64,000 nucleotides of DNA from Casuarius casuarius (taxonomy: Eukaryota; Chordata; Aves; Casuariiformes; Casuariidae). The stretch lies in NCBI GenBank assembly GCA_003342895.1, contig PTFA01000277.1, forward strand, positions 1,111,288-1,175,287. The letters run 5' to 3'. This document shows, one piece after another, positions 1 through 12,931 of this stretch (the stretch's first letter is position 1; the number at the start of each line of letters is the position of its first letter). Position numbers and translations under genes: made by a program. Below the pieces are notes generated by a model, which saw only the letters and a program-made list of their open reading frames with translations, searched no databases and was not told the origin of the DNA.

Positions 1-1093
1 TTCATTATGCATGTTAATTTGACTTCATTGACATTGCATGTGGTCTGTTTTATTGACTAGTCGCTTAGAACTGTGATAGCCATCTCTAGTTCTTTGTGGT
101 AACTTTAGCATTAACTATCCTAAATCAGGAAAAAAACCTTGTCACTTCAATACTCCGTCACTTCTGAATATATTGAACCACACAATTCCAGTGCAGGTCC
201 CTGTTGAACCGCTGGCTAATACAATTATGAAAATTGCTTATTTCTATCCTTTTCTCTCTATATTCTAACAACTAAATAACACCCAGGAAAATCTGTTACT
301 TTATCTTATGGCATCTGAGAGTTCTCTAAGAAATTGCAAAACTATCTCAAAAGACTTTTGGAAAGCCACGCTATAGTAGTCAACTGAATCATATATCTCA
401 GTGTCTATTGATGTCTTCAAAAATTTCATGTTTGTGAGGCGTAACTTTCTCTTCTGCAAAGCTATTTTGACTATTCTTCATTATGTCGTATTTATCTAGG
501 TCTCTATCAGTTCTGTTCCATATAATAATTTCTACCAATTTGCCCAATAGAGAAATCTTATATATTGGTTTCTGTTTCCCCTGATTCCTACCAAATTTCT
601 TAAAAGTTGCTGTCTAATAATCAGTTTTTATTCCTCTGTTATCAAGGTTAATTGTAATTAATACATTACATGTCACAATTAGTCCAGCAGTTTTATATTT
701 AACTTCCTTTCGAAATCTTAGATGATGCATGATGTCCCTGGCAATTTCTAACTACCTACTGTATCCATTTCATTTTAACTGAAAATGTAGTGTTCTAGCA
801 TTTCCTCCCACCTGCCTTCTCTGTTCTGTATCCTTGCCCCAGAAGTGGGATACTGTCCCCAATTCATAATAATGGTGTTACATTTCTTAGATAATTGGTG
901 CATTTTTAGGGACTGTTATTTTATGTATTTCATACCCTAGCTGATGAGTTCATCAGGTATCACATACTGATTTTGGGAAACCATTTTGACAAGTGTTGTC
1001 CCATGAATACCTACTATTTCAAATTTGCCTTTTCTAACGGAAAATTTCCCGTACCTATTGCTAGAGTTATGGGAAGGTTTTAGTGGTGATTTA

Positions 1094-1127
1094 ATTATTT
1101 TTATTTATTTATTTATTCATTTATTTT
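1094..1127. repeat. (TTTA)n microsatellite
   Basis: Tandem TTTA units, with one TTCA interruption, in AT-rich intron. Confidence 0.85.
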
Positions 1128-1934
1128 GGTAGAGCTGTAGAGAACAAGAACAAATGAAAAGGTGTGCAAAGTTGCCCAGTAAGTAGGTGGCACGAAGTAG
1201 CGAGGCTATGCAGTTCTGCAGTTGACTCAGCCATTTGGATTATTTAAAGTTTTCATTCATAAACTCAATATCTGTACTGAATTATGCTCACGTTTCATTA
1301 TGTTGGTGCTGAGACTTAGGTATCTGCAAGAACTTTTTCTCAGCACAGCCCATACAAACTACTGGAATACTCTTCTGAAGTTTTGAGGGCTGTTGAATTT
1401 GGAATTCACTTCATCTTTGATCTAGCAGATTTCAGATTTGGCAGCCTTTGGAGCATTGTGTAAGATGCATAAATTTGATACAGTCTGGGATTAATTTTTT
1501 TGTGTTTATTTCCTAACAGCTTGGTTGCTAATGGCCTTCCAGCTGCAGCTCTGGCAGTAGTTTTTTCATGTTTCTGTGCAGTTTTGCAGGAATTGATTTG
1601 CTTGCCTTTTGTAATGAGGCTTACTGGAAACACACACAAGTGTTTTAAAAATTGGTATCTGGATAAGCACAACCAAGCAATAAACTAAAATTATTTTTTG
1701 GTCAATAGCACTAAGAGTTTAAAATGACTATGTCGCTATGGTGTGGAATGCCAGACTTTGTCTGTATTCAAGATACGATACAAAAGCTATTACCAGGTTT
1801 CAGAACAGGTTGTGTGGTACTTCTGAAACTTCTGGTGTGTGTTTTTACTAACGTAAGTTAGCCGATAGGCTAGTGTACAGGCAAGTCACACCCACTTTTT
1901 TCTTTCAGAAGTGAAACTTGAGAAAAGAGAGCTA

Positions 1935-1954
1935 CATNCATGCATGCATGCATG
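1935..1954. repeat. (CATG)5 microsatellite containing an N
   Basis: Five CATG units, each self-palindromic; the last base of the first unit is an N at 1938. The tract is a perfect palindrome if that N is G. Confidence 0.85.
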
Positions 1955-3273
1955 AAACAAGCAAAAGCATATTGCTGAAGGTCATGTGCTCCCTTAAAGT
2001 CCCTTCTTGTGAGCTTACTAACCAGTGTTAGAACATCAGTGAGGTTTCCCTAATGCTCCGAAGACAGCCTACTNTTTGGATCCTCTTGCAGCCAAGTAGG
2101 ACATGCAGTAGTTGTCCACAAAGCTGAAAGTCCTTCTCCCTTTAGGAAAAAAAAATCTGAGTGCAAAATCAGATTGAATTTGTAGGCTGCACAATGGATG
2201 TTTATGTAGGAGGCATGTAGAGGAAGGAATTCACTTAAGTACATTGCTTTTCCTGGCTTGGGATCATGAAGATAGAGCCCATATATATGATCTGTAGCCT
2301 GTATATATGGTTTGTAGAGAACTTGCAGCATATTAGATACAACATTATTTATTGGATGACTTTTTTTTTTTTTCCTGATTTTACAGGCCACTGCTGGAGG
2401 TATGCATACAGCTCCAATAAAATATCAGTCAATATTTAAATATTTGACGCCTTGGGTCACAAGTAAAATGTATTTCCTTCTCTGGCTTCCCTTTTGCAAT
2501 ACNTGTATATTAGGGCTCATCTAAACACAGAAATTAGAAGGAAAGAGCTTCCAAAGTGACACTGGGTTGGCCTGGAGCACCATTTTGGGCAAGATTTGAC
2601 ACCTTTGAAACCACTGTGTGATTGCTCTCTGTTTTAAAGCAGTACAGGCTAATGTATGAGCTGTGACCCTGACATATCTGAGTTGCAGAGGGCTATACTT
2701 GGAATCAATCAGCTGATCTGCCACCCTGATCTTTGTGAATTAAATCTCTTTTTGTCTGAAGTCACCTTAACTTATCTAGCCAAGTCATGGATTTTTAGAC
2801 CTTCCATAAAAACGAATCACATAAAAACATCACGCTGGCTAATGTTGGCAAAATCAGACTCTTTGTGGCACTCTTATGAATTGCTTACTAATGTCATTTC
2901 AACTTAGAAATGCTTTTGGATGCTTGCATGTTCCTTCAAGCTAGAGTGAGGTGAGGTACAAAGAGAACTCCAGGAAAAAAGGATGTTTATTCAGCTTTTT
3001 AACTGTAGCAGAGGTGGCTGTAGCAGCTGACTCTGCTCACTTACAAGCACATTTGCAGTCAGCCTTGAATCATTATCAGCAAACTGTCTTCAGTATGCCC
3101 TCTGAAGCTCTGATAATGTTTTATTAGAATCTTAATAGTAATGGCAAAAATACTATAGTATTGTTTGTCTGCAGGTCCTTTCTGGTCTGACATGTTTGTC
3201 CAAACATTTACTGGCAATAAATTTAGCACATCCTTTAAATTTAGTTCCAGAAATACGGTGCATGGTAGTGTTT

Positions 3274-3292
3274 AAAAAAAAAAAAAAAAAAA
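3274..3292. repeat. Poly(A) run, 19 nt
   Basis: An uninterrupted A19. An AATAAA lies about 55 nt upstream, but no coding relic or target duplication was seen, so it is listed as a plain homopolymer. Confidence 0.85.
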
Positions 3293-4669
3293 TCTGTCCA
3301 TATTTTGTTTGCAAATTATAAAACTAGTGGCTGAGTTGTTTTGGAACCTGACTGTGGTAGGGCAAACATAAGGACAGTGTTCCTCCATAATTGGCTGAAG
3401 GTACTACATTTTCCCTGGAATCGGAATACAGGCAGCAGCAGATAAATTGAGTTTACTGTTTTCTTGGCATTTTTTTCCCACTGTAATCATACTGTAAGTG
3501 CAGAAGGTGTAGTCTGAGCAGTCTTAATTCCAGTATGGTATTTCTATACACATATGTATGTGTCTGTATTTTCTTTCTCTCTTTTGCTCACTCACTCTTT
3601 CACTCGATCTTTCTCTCGTGTGTGTGCACACGCATATTTTACTTTTTCTGTTTGAGGATATGCTTTACTTATATTATGCATGTGGCACTGTGTGCCTATC
3701 TGAGCAACAACCGTCAATTTCTTTACTTAAGTGCTTATAAGATTGCAGCTATAATATTACCGCATTTTCCAAGGTGAATTGAATTTTTGTTACAATGTGT
3801 TTAATACCGTGTCACGTACATTTAAAAAAAAAACAAAAAAAACCCTAAGGTACAATTATTAATGGAAGGTCAGTGTCCCTAAGAAATATTTGCAAAGTAA
3901 TTAAGGGATGGCAAGGTCAGGATTAATGTCAGGTGTACCATTAAAAGTAAACACTCACTTTTACACAGTGTAAGTACTTCACTGGGGTATAAGCTTCATG
4001 TATGGGATGTATGGGATTTGTTAACTAGAAGTGTATAAATAAGAAGGAAACAAGAAAAAATGAAAAGCGAGGGTAGAGAGAGAAGTGGGTCTCTTCATTG
4101 CAGACTGACTTTTATTTGGTCAGTGTAATTTATGTGGTTATAGTGAACAAGCACCTTACGTATTTTTCTCTTGAATGCTGTGTGCAGGTACTTCTCTGAT
4201 TTGTCTTGCGTGACATGTTGATAGGGATATGGATAAGATGAAGCATGGCTGTGAAAGTGATTTCCATTTAATTCCATCATCTTCATACAAACTATATAAT
4301 TCCCTACCAACTAGTAAGGATTTGGGGTCAGGGTTATTTTTTACATTAGGCCTTTTCAGTGAGTTGTTTGGATTTCTCATCTAAAAAGTAGACTTTTAAA
4401 TCTGATATGAAATGAAGCAGAATTGCCTAACAAAGATGATTGGAAAATGCAGCAAACAAAAATTAAAGTAAAATCAGAGCAGATTTTTTTTTTTCAACAC
4501 AGAGGTACTTAATTATGCAAGGATGGCCTTCCACATAAGAGTGTTGAGATAATACCACTGAATTTATCATAATGCCTCATCATTGCCTACCTTGAACAAG
4601 GCAGGTTTAATATTAAAATAAGAATGAGCTGATGAGCCAGCTGGCCATTTCATACTCCTTTAAAATTTT

Positions 4670-4706
4670 TCTCTCTCTCTTTTTTTTGGGGGGTGGGTGG
4701 GGGCGG
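4670..4706 (+). repeat. CT repeat, T run and G-rich tract
   Basis: (CT)5, then eight Ts, then runs of G6, G3, G5 and G2 separated by single T, T and C. The G block could form an imperfect or two-tetrad quadruplex on the transcribed-RNA sense strand. Confidence 0.8.
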
Positions 4707-4977
4707 ACTTCAAGTATTAAACACTTACACCATAGGTTCTTGCTTGAATTTTCTCTCTGTTAGCAACTGGAGACATCTGGAGACAACTAAAATCTTGTCT
4801 ATTTTGATCTTTTAATCCCAAATATTAGCATTTTACCTCATTATCTGATTCATCTTTATCAATTTTTGTTGTTTCACGATTTTGTATTGTATTTGCCAGG
4901 ATCGTGTTGTTCTACTCACTTAGTATACTTAACGATACTGTATAGACTGTAAATAGCTTATACGGCCACATGAGTTT

Positions 4978-5711
4978 TGTTAAAGAACAGCAAACTGAAA
5001 CTGTCTAGAGGTAGCCGCTTAGCGCAACTAACATAAAGCTTGCTTAGAATGAGTAGCTAAATTTGCTGAAGCCTTAGGCCGCACTTAGATAAAATAATGA
5101 ACTTTTACTTAGTCCAGTAAGAAAAGGGCCTCAGAGCTGGTTCAAGCTAGGAAGATAAGGAAGTTACAAGCAGTCTGCATTCCTGCGTCTCACACTCCCA
5201 AAGGGAGGGTGTCAAGGCTTTGAAATAAGACCAGTGCAGGGCATTAGGACCTTAAGGGACAAAGCCTTAGCTCACTGCTGGGGCAGTGTTAATTGTTATG
5301 ATTTAGAATCACCTCCTCCTCCTCCTCCTCAGGACCTTGAGACACAACAGTAAGACCCAACAAAAACAGAGGTACAACCGTCATCAGAGATGGCAAAAAA
5401 CAAAAATAAGGAGAAAAACAGCTTACCTCAGAATGACGATGAGACCCAATGAGAAGCAGGAGACCCCAGACCTAAAAATTACTATTCGTCTAACTACCAT
5501 GTGAGGGGTGGGAAATGTAAGTTGAAAAAACTATAATTGCCCAGGATTTGTTAGGGTCCCTCTTTGGAGGCACCCAGCTCAAGCTGTTATTACTGCACGT
5601 GCGTCATTAATATTTAATTATTTAATTTGTTTTGATTTGGCTCTGAAATTTTCTGCGGGAACCTAGGGTCGAGCCCTGTTACGGTGGCCGACNAGCCTAA
5701 TTTCCATAACA
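4978..5711 (+). mobile_element. Probable solo LTR of an endogenous retrovirus
   Basis: The block is distinct from the surrounding intron: denser in GC and free of long T runs. It starts TGTTA and ends TAACA, a perfect 5-bp inverted terminal pair of the TG...CA type. It is flanked by GTTT on both sides (4974-4977 and 5712-5715), which would be a 4-bp target duplication as made by ERV1-type integrases. A TATA-like ACTATAATT lies near 5530, with a plausible R/U5 beyond it. I see no canonical AATAAA inside. No gag, pol or env sequence adjoins it, so it would be a solo LTR of 734 bp. A (CCT)6 run at 5312-5330 and an N at 5693 lie within it. The terminal match is short and was found by inspection, so the family and exact ends are tentative. 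Confidence 0.55.
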
Positions 5712-7777
5712 GTTTGTATTGCTTCTTAAATAATAAACAGAAGAAAGGTATGCAACACCATGTTACTGGGGAGCTGACCCTAGAATGATGCAAGTTTAGT
5801 GGAAATACCAATAAAATGAAAAGCCAGCTTTTCTTTCTTCAAGTTTGGTATTTTATGAGACAGTAAATAGCACAGTCTGAACATGAATTTATATTAATAC
5901 TTCCACTAGGAAAATTCACAAATTTATCACAGCTGAGAATTTGTCATTTTTGTAGTTCTTGAGTTTTCTATCCCAAATTAACTCTTCTCAATTAAGTATG
6001 TTTTCCATCTGTTAACCAACTCACAGATAGGACAAATGTTACTGTGTCAAACACAGCTATTACATGTTCTTCAGATGTTCAGTATAGCAGATATAAAGCT
6101 ATTGCAAGAGAATATTACCATAAAGTCAGTGTTTTCACCTGAGCAGTTACCTAGGAGTGACATACGACTATTATCTTTTGACAGTATTTTATTGACATAA
6201 CTGAAATATTTTACGTAATATCTGTTTTGTAACTCACATTGTAAAATGAATAATACAAAAATGTCTCCAATTATGCACCACTAATTTAGCAGAAGGAAAT
6301 AGATTGTAGAATTTCATGTTTGTTTATTCCCCTCCCAAAGGAGGAGATATCCCAGATATTTCTGAATATATATATTTCTGAAGGTGATAAATCGACCAAA
6401 TCTTCCAGCTGATGCAAAGACAGACATTGAGCATACCCTAGTAAATGCAAATTTCTTTTATGCCACTTAGTCCAAAGTAGAAAGGTTGCCAGCTCTTCTT
6501 TCTGGAGCACCTCCCCTGAATTTATTAACTAGGATATTAGCTATGCATCCATTTTAAGATATGTACTGTGAACTATTTCACTGTAATCTGGCTTGTTATT
6601 TGATTGTTCAAAAGACTTTTGCTAACCAATGAGTAAGATTTGAGCTGAATCCACAACTCCCTTTATATAATCCCTGGTACAAACTAATTACTTAAAATAA
6701 TTTAGGACTTACTAAAGCCTTTTTGAGTTTTTGAGAGAGATTTTCATGATGTTAGATAATAGCTAGATTTGGGTTTTGAATGCAGAATTTAGAAAGCAAC
6801 AACACATTTTCCATTTCCTAGCCATAGAGGGGCAGAAAACGGATGTATTTATAGCCTGTTTAAGGCTAAGTCATTTTTCACCTAAGGCAATAAAATTGCA
6901 GACTTCAGCTCTCCTCTTTTGGAAGAGCAAATGATACGGAAAATTGAATCTCTACTTGCCTAGCAGTGAGAATGTAACTTGGTTTTTGTGGCCTCTATTT
7001 ACTTTATTTAGTTCAACAGCTCTGTAAGCAGCTCTGCCTTCAAAAGGGGCAAATGGGGTACAGTAGACCAAACAAAGGACTGTGGAGTGCTTAGAGGATG
7101 ACACAGCCCTATCCTCGTACATTGAAGGAGAATCCTCTCTCTCNTACATGAGAATCCTCCCCCAGACAGTTCTCCTAATAGACTACTGAAAAGCTAACAG
7201 GAACTAACACATGAAAAAAAAAATCTCAGTGAGAATGCACAACTGTCTCCTCTGTAGCTCATCTGCTGAGTAAAGAAGCCTCCCTAAATTCTTGTCTGAA
7301 GATTATGGAGGGGAGAAATAAAAAGGGAATGTTTATCCTATATTTTTGAGAGGTAACATTCTGAGGAGAATAATAAATGGTTTGGATATGGATCCCAATG
7401 AAAATGAAGACTGAACACAGAGAAAATGGTTTTCCTGTATATTTCGTGAACTGGATGCCATACCCTTCAGAAAATATGACATGGTTCTCTAAGGCAAATA
7501 ATTCTCCATTATCCAATGGTTAAAGGGAAGCATGAAAGTTACATACTATTAACTAATTATTATGTCTAATAATAATTACTGTACTGTACCAACTGAGAAA
7601 AAGAAACTGCTATGTTAAGCGTGATGGTGGCAAATGGTCTGAAGAATTTTATGACAAAATCTGTAAAGGAATTTCTGCTACAAAGAAGGCATGTTTCAGT
7701 AATTTGTAGGGCCAGATATGCTGGCCTTAGCGCACACCTTTTTGTCTGGAAGTTCTTACCATATTTTTCTTCTATAT

Positions 7778-8040
7778 CATGGAATCATTAGGGTTCAAAG
7801 GGACCTCGAGATCCAGTCCACCCTCCTGCTCAAAGCTGGGTCAACACTTAAATCAGACCAAGGATAGAGATTCCAATACCTCTCTGAGCAAACCTGTTCA
7901 TTATCCTTATGAACTTGCCTTATCATCCTCATAGTGATTTTTTTTCTCTTATCTCCAGTCAGATCCTATCCTGTTTTATGTAATAACCATTATTTCTCCT
8001 TCATCTGCCGCACACCTCAATAAAGAAGTGGAAAACCAGA
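7778..8040 (-). mobile_element. CR1 LINE relic, 3' end, minus strand
   Basis: Read on the + strand, this segment opens with GGAATCATTAGGGTT, then AAAGGGACCTCGAGATCCAGTCC and CCTCCTGCTCAAAGC. That is the reverse complement of a CR1 3' tail (the usual GATGATCTC...AGGTCC...CCAACC...ATTC block). It continues through CTCTCTGAGCAAACCTGTTC and CTCATAGTGATTTTT, which correspond to the C-terminal ORF2 and 3' UTR region. It is heavily diverged with no open frame, and the distal border is soft. The (ATTCTATG)n tail is reduced to part of one unit. Confidence 0.65.
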
Positions 8041-11000
8041 GTCAATTACACTATTAACTTAGAGATAAGTTTACATGGCAATGTCCTTCCAACATGCTGT
8101 GTTTGCTAAAGCTTAAGCTTCAAAGAAATAGCATAGGAGGTAAGGGACATATGTTCATTCACCTCTTCTTGGAACAGTCTGGACACGCTTACTGTATTAG
8201 GTGTAAATATTCAAATGGTGGATTTGCTTTCTGGAATAGTTTAGCAAAGCTGGGTTTATAGTGGAGGTCTACTGAAGTACTTCTCGCTATTCTGGAGGAG
8301 GAAGGTGGGCGCCATGTGTTAATCTCTGCATTTGTGATCAGATAACATTGGAGTATAAGCCTATCCACACTGGGCGAGACCAAGGAGTTTCTAGCTGAGT
8401 GCTGTCCAGTCTTCTAGTGTAGGCTGTAGGGCTTTCCGTTCACTGTTTTCACCAGTGGCTATGGTCTAATTAAAGNTGAAAGGATATATTCCATAGCACT
8501 CCATGAGCTGTTGAACTTTTTAGGAAGGTACATTCTTCTCTTTAGGAAAATTTTACNCTATGTTGGTTATGGATTTTGTTGCTTTGGTCAAGAGAAATAT
8601 TCTTTTAGGAGAGAATGGCGATTAATGCAGTTAGAGTTATGGAAGTTTGTAGTTAAGGCTTATCAAGAGTGAATAAAGTATGCTGCCTTCATTCTGAAAG
8701 TTAGTAGCAGTTTGGGTGTCAATATTGCAGAGATGTTTTAAAGCCCGAATGCTGTTACATGATGGTTATGATGATTTTTAAGGGCTAAACAAGAGGACTT
8801 TATTTCTTCTTCTCCCTCACTGTCTCCTTTTTCATGTCCTGCTACCATTTCCAACGTGATTTTCCCTTCTTGTCCTACAAAGTCAGCATCATATTACAGA
8901 GTATTAATGCATAAAAAGTTGTTGTTTGCTACCCTGAAATTTTATCATGGATAATGGGAGTATGGACCATCTCTTGTAACCTTAGAATAAAAAATGTGTT
9001 TGAGCTAAGTATTCTTAGCCTCTTTTATAGCCAGAGGAGAGAAATGAGCACTTTTGAGGCCTAATTCAGTTGAACACTTTCACGTGTGTCAAGGATGAGG
9101 TGAATTGCCTTTGTTTCTCTCAGTTGACCTAAGGTGTATTTAATATGAGTAGGCTAAATGAAGAGGTTAGGAGTAAGTCATGTGAGTATCACTGCATGCT
9201 TCTGGAGATGCAAGTTTCCTTGATCTTGTTCCTCAAGGGAGAGAAGTGGTCTCTGTAGTTAGAGAAAAGTGACACCTACCCAGCTGGATTTGCTTACATT
9301 TCTGCTTTTTCTGCTCACTTCTCTGTCTCTTGTCTGTCCAGGTGTCCATGCTTCCATTGTGCTTTTCCTCTGCCTGTCCTCTACTCAGTTCTTTCTCTAG
9401 GTATCAAGATAGTCTGTATACTTAAGTAGTATTTCCTCCTTTTCAGAGGTCTCAGAGTCTGGCTTGAGTAAGGCTCTAGGAAAGCAGAGAGGCTTAAAGA
9501 CTCTGAGAGATACAGTACTTCCTGCATTTCCCCAAGATCCTGGAATACATCTGGATGCAGAATGGGAAGCTGACAATCCAGAAGGCTCTCTGTAGGCTGC
9601 AGTTTGTGCCCAAGAAGTTAAGGGCAAAGATTGAAGCTTAAGCTGTTAGCATCCCAAACCATCCAAAGCTTACTGTAATCATGTTAAAATGAATGAGGGA
9701 AAGAAAGAAAATTTTGGAAAGGATTAATACTGCTGTAAAAATCTCACTCATACATGGAGAGAAGTTCTGTGTAAGCTGAAACCTTCATTAGCTAATTAGA
9801 CTGATCATTTTGGGCTGCCAACTCTATAATTAGTAGACAGTCAGTTTAAGAAACACTTTTTTTTTTTTTAAAGCTTTTCTGAGTTTCTTAAATGCTAACA
9901 TCTTGGAATCGTGTTTGTGTGTATGAGTGTATGAATGAAAATTAATCTCAAGGAGAGGCTGCCAACTCANTCAATACTTCGTTCACCCTAGGATAAAATC
10001 CCAAAGAAGTATAAGCTTAATATTTTCCGTGAACAAAACTGAACTTAATGTTTTTGACTACAGGTTGAAGTACTTGAAAACACATGCAGTGAAAGTATTA
10101 TGCAATGTAAAAGTGTTGATTCTTCTTTTCTTCAAAAGTCATCTGTCATGACTTGCACAGTTAGTGATAGGTCCTGAAGAACTTCAGGTATCTTTCACCA
10201 TCGTGCCTGTATGTTTTCCTCTCTTTCCTCTGCCTGCCTTCATCTTCATTCCTCATCACTATTGTACTGTTTTGTAGCTTTTCTCATGCAGCCTCTGTCT
10301 CCATGGTTGAGACAGCCACCATATTTTTATGCTTGTGTTCTAAGACACTGGACAATCTTAGATTTCCTTTTCTCCAGATTAGNTCTCTCTTTCCTGGCAA
10401 TCTCTGGCACATTTGCTAGACCGATACTCTTTCCAGGAAAATGGGTCCTCACAGCCTAGTTCCAGTTGGTGTGGAGTATCCCTGCTAACCCAGGAAGCTT
10501 TTGATGCACGCAGTTCTCCAAATTTCATCTCCCTTGCCGCTGTGGATTCATCATTCGCCTTTCAGGAAAAGATTGTAATTGTGGCAGACACACCAGCCTT
10601 TCTCAGTATTGCACAAAAATTATTTGTTGCATAAAACCAATGATACTTTATTTNAGCTAGGACCTAAAAACAAAAACATTTTGCACCTATTTCTCTTCAT
10701 TATTATGAATTTCTGAGTCTTTGGGAGCATCTCTCTTGTCATTCACTGGACAGTGCCATTATTGGAAAACTTGGAATCCTGTGGGTAGCACTGTAAATTA
10801 CCATTTCCANGGAATAGTTCTGTTCACAGGAGTGGTCTGAAAGGAAGTGAACTTCTTGTACAAATTTCTTGGCTTCCATTTTATCATGTACTCGGATGGT
10901 AAAAGGTAGGATTCCTATCTTTTGGTCAGGCTTAACTATCAGTACATACGCTTTTATGCTTTAGGACTTGTAGAAAGTATTTTTGTCTTCCATTTTGCCT

Positions 11001-12890
11001 TCAAGAGACCAGACAAACAGAGTTTTTTAATTTGTCTTCGTATGCTTTATTTCATAAATCTTTAATAATTGTTCTAATTTTTTTCTGGAAAGGCTCCATT
11101 TTGTCCACAACTTTCTGGAACTGAGTGCATAACTTTAAGAAAAGTGCTTTAGCTGAGGCTTTATCAGTGCAACGTAGAGTGGAAGGGCATCACCCGTCTT
11201 ATTCTTCAGACGATATGAAGAGAGCTATTGATTTTGTCCCAGAGACAGTCTGAGTCATGGCTTTGTCAAAGACAGCTTTATTATCCAATGGTTAGCTCAG
11301 CTGAGATATGCTTTTTGGCCAATTCTACTAACATCAAGATCCCAAAGGAAAATAAGAATGTACAGAGCACTGCTTATGATAATTGCTCTGGTGGCTGTGG
11401 CAGTCTGATGCCTTCTTTAAACATCTATCAATCCACTGTGAAAATTAACTCTTACACTAGACATTGTGACTCATGACAAAGAGATGATGCATCAGCCTGA
11501 TCTTCCTTTTCTGTACCGGAAAGTAGAATACTTGGATTAAAGTCAGAAGTTGATCTAATGCATTTTATATAGTAGCAGGAAGCACCTATAAGAAAGATAC
11601 AGGTGAAAACAAGCTCAGCTGGACTGTGATCAGTGCTTTATTTTTCCTTTTCCATCAGATGTACTGAGGCAAATATAGAAGCCTGCTTGTGCTTTGGGAA
11701 GAATGACTAAAACAATGTTTTATTGCGTGTGAGGTTTCTCATCTGGGAGGAGCTTCAGAACATAATGATACTGTTTTCATTAGCTATGGGTGTTCAGAAA
11801 GGCTTTCACTGAACAGTAACAGTGTGTGGGACAGGATCTTTTATGCTCATTGAAAGTGTGTATTTTCTGTACATTTTGTTACACTGGCAAAGTTTAGGAG
11901 TTCTTGATGTGGCAAGTATCGCCATTGTGTCAAGTTCTCCACTGACACCTTACACATCCTAATCCATGGATGCAGCAAGAAAAAATAAAGCACATGACAC
12001 ATTCTAGTAAGGTGGATGGACAATACACTGCTACTAAAATCTGTGTGCGCCTTTGCATTCTTTGAAACTCAGTATGTGCAAGTGTATATCACAGTGCAGT
12101 TGATATGCCCTTATATTATTATATGCTTTGATAAGTACATTCTGAAATGCGTTTAAAGTACTCTTACCAATTTGGAAGCAAATAGATAATAGGGATCTCA
12201 TGGCACAACATACAGGTCTAATGGAGCTTCCGTTAAGCATCTAGCTTCAAGTTTGTTCTTCCTTTCTCCATGAAAGTGTTGTTGGTTTTAACACCTCTTC
12301 AAAGGCTTTCAAAGCTGGGAGCTTTCTGTGATGTATTCCATACATACAGTATGTGCAATTTTTTTCTGAAAGTTACTGGAGATTTGTATCACCCAAGATA
12401 ACCAATTTCCTATGTTTTTCCACCACTGAGGTTTCAGTTGGTAGACATCACAAGGGCCTTACCCTTCTGTTTGCACAGGACCAAGCCCTTTAGTTGTTGT
12501 CTTTGCTGAACAGTTGAAAGGCAGTGTATTCTTCACACAAACACCCTCAAAGTGCATCTCATGCTGTATCTGCTTCTGTAATTATCTCTGGTAGCACTTN
12601 AGACAATATTAAAATTAATGCAATGATGAAATAGAGCAGCAGAAGTGGGGTTTTGCTTGTATTTTCTCCTGCATTTTGTGCACATCAGCCATCTCTTCTA
12701 ATGCTTCAGCTTTTATCAACCTAGTGCACATTCACAAAATTTGTTGCTTGGAAGTCTCCCACTGTGGAGTGTACACAGAGGGAGGTGCTTGAAAAATGAG
12801 GGGGGAGATACTAACCTGTACGGTACAGGATAATCTCTGAAATGTGTTGTCTCTTTCTATATACTGTTCCTTCCTTCTCCCCTGTCTCTC

Positions 12891-12931
12891 TTTTTTTTCT
12901 TTTTTTTCTTTTTTNTTTTTATTTTTTTTTT
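12891..12931. repeat. T-rich low-complexity tract
   Basis: Runs of six to nine Ts broken by single C, A and one N (12915). It produces a spurious lysine-rich frame on the minus strand. Confidence 0.85.

Noticed and set aside
3217..3292. AATAAA followed about 55 nt later by A19, as in a processed retrocopy
   Set aside because: No coding relic upstream and no target duplication; poly(A) runs are frequent in this intron.
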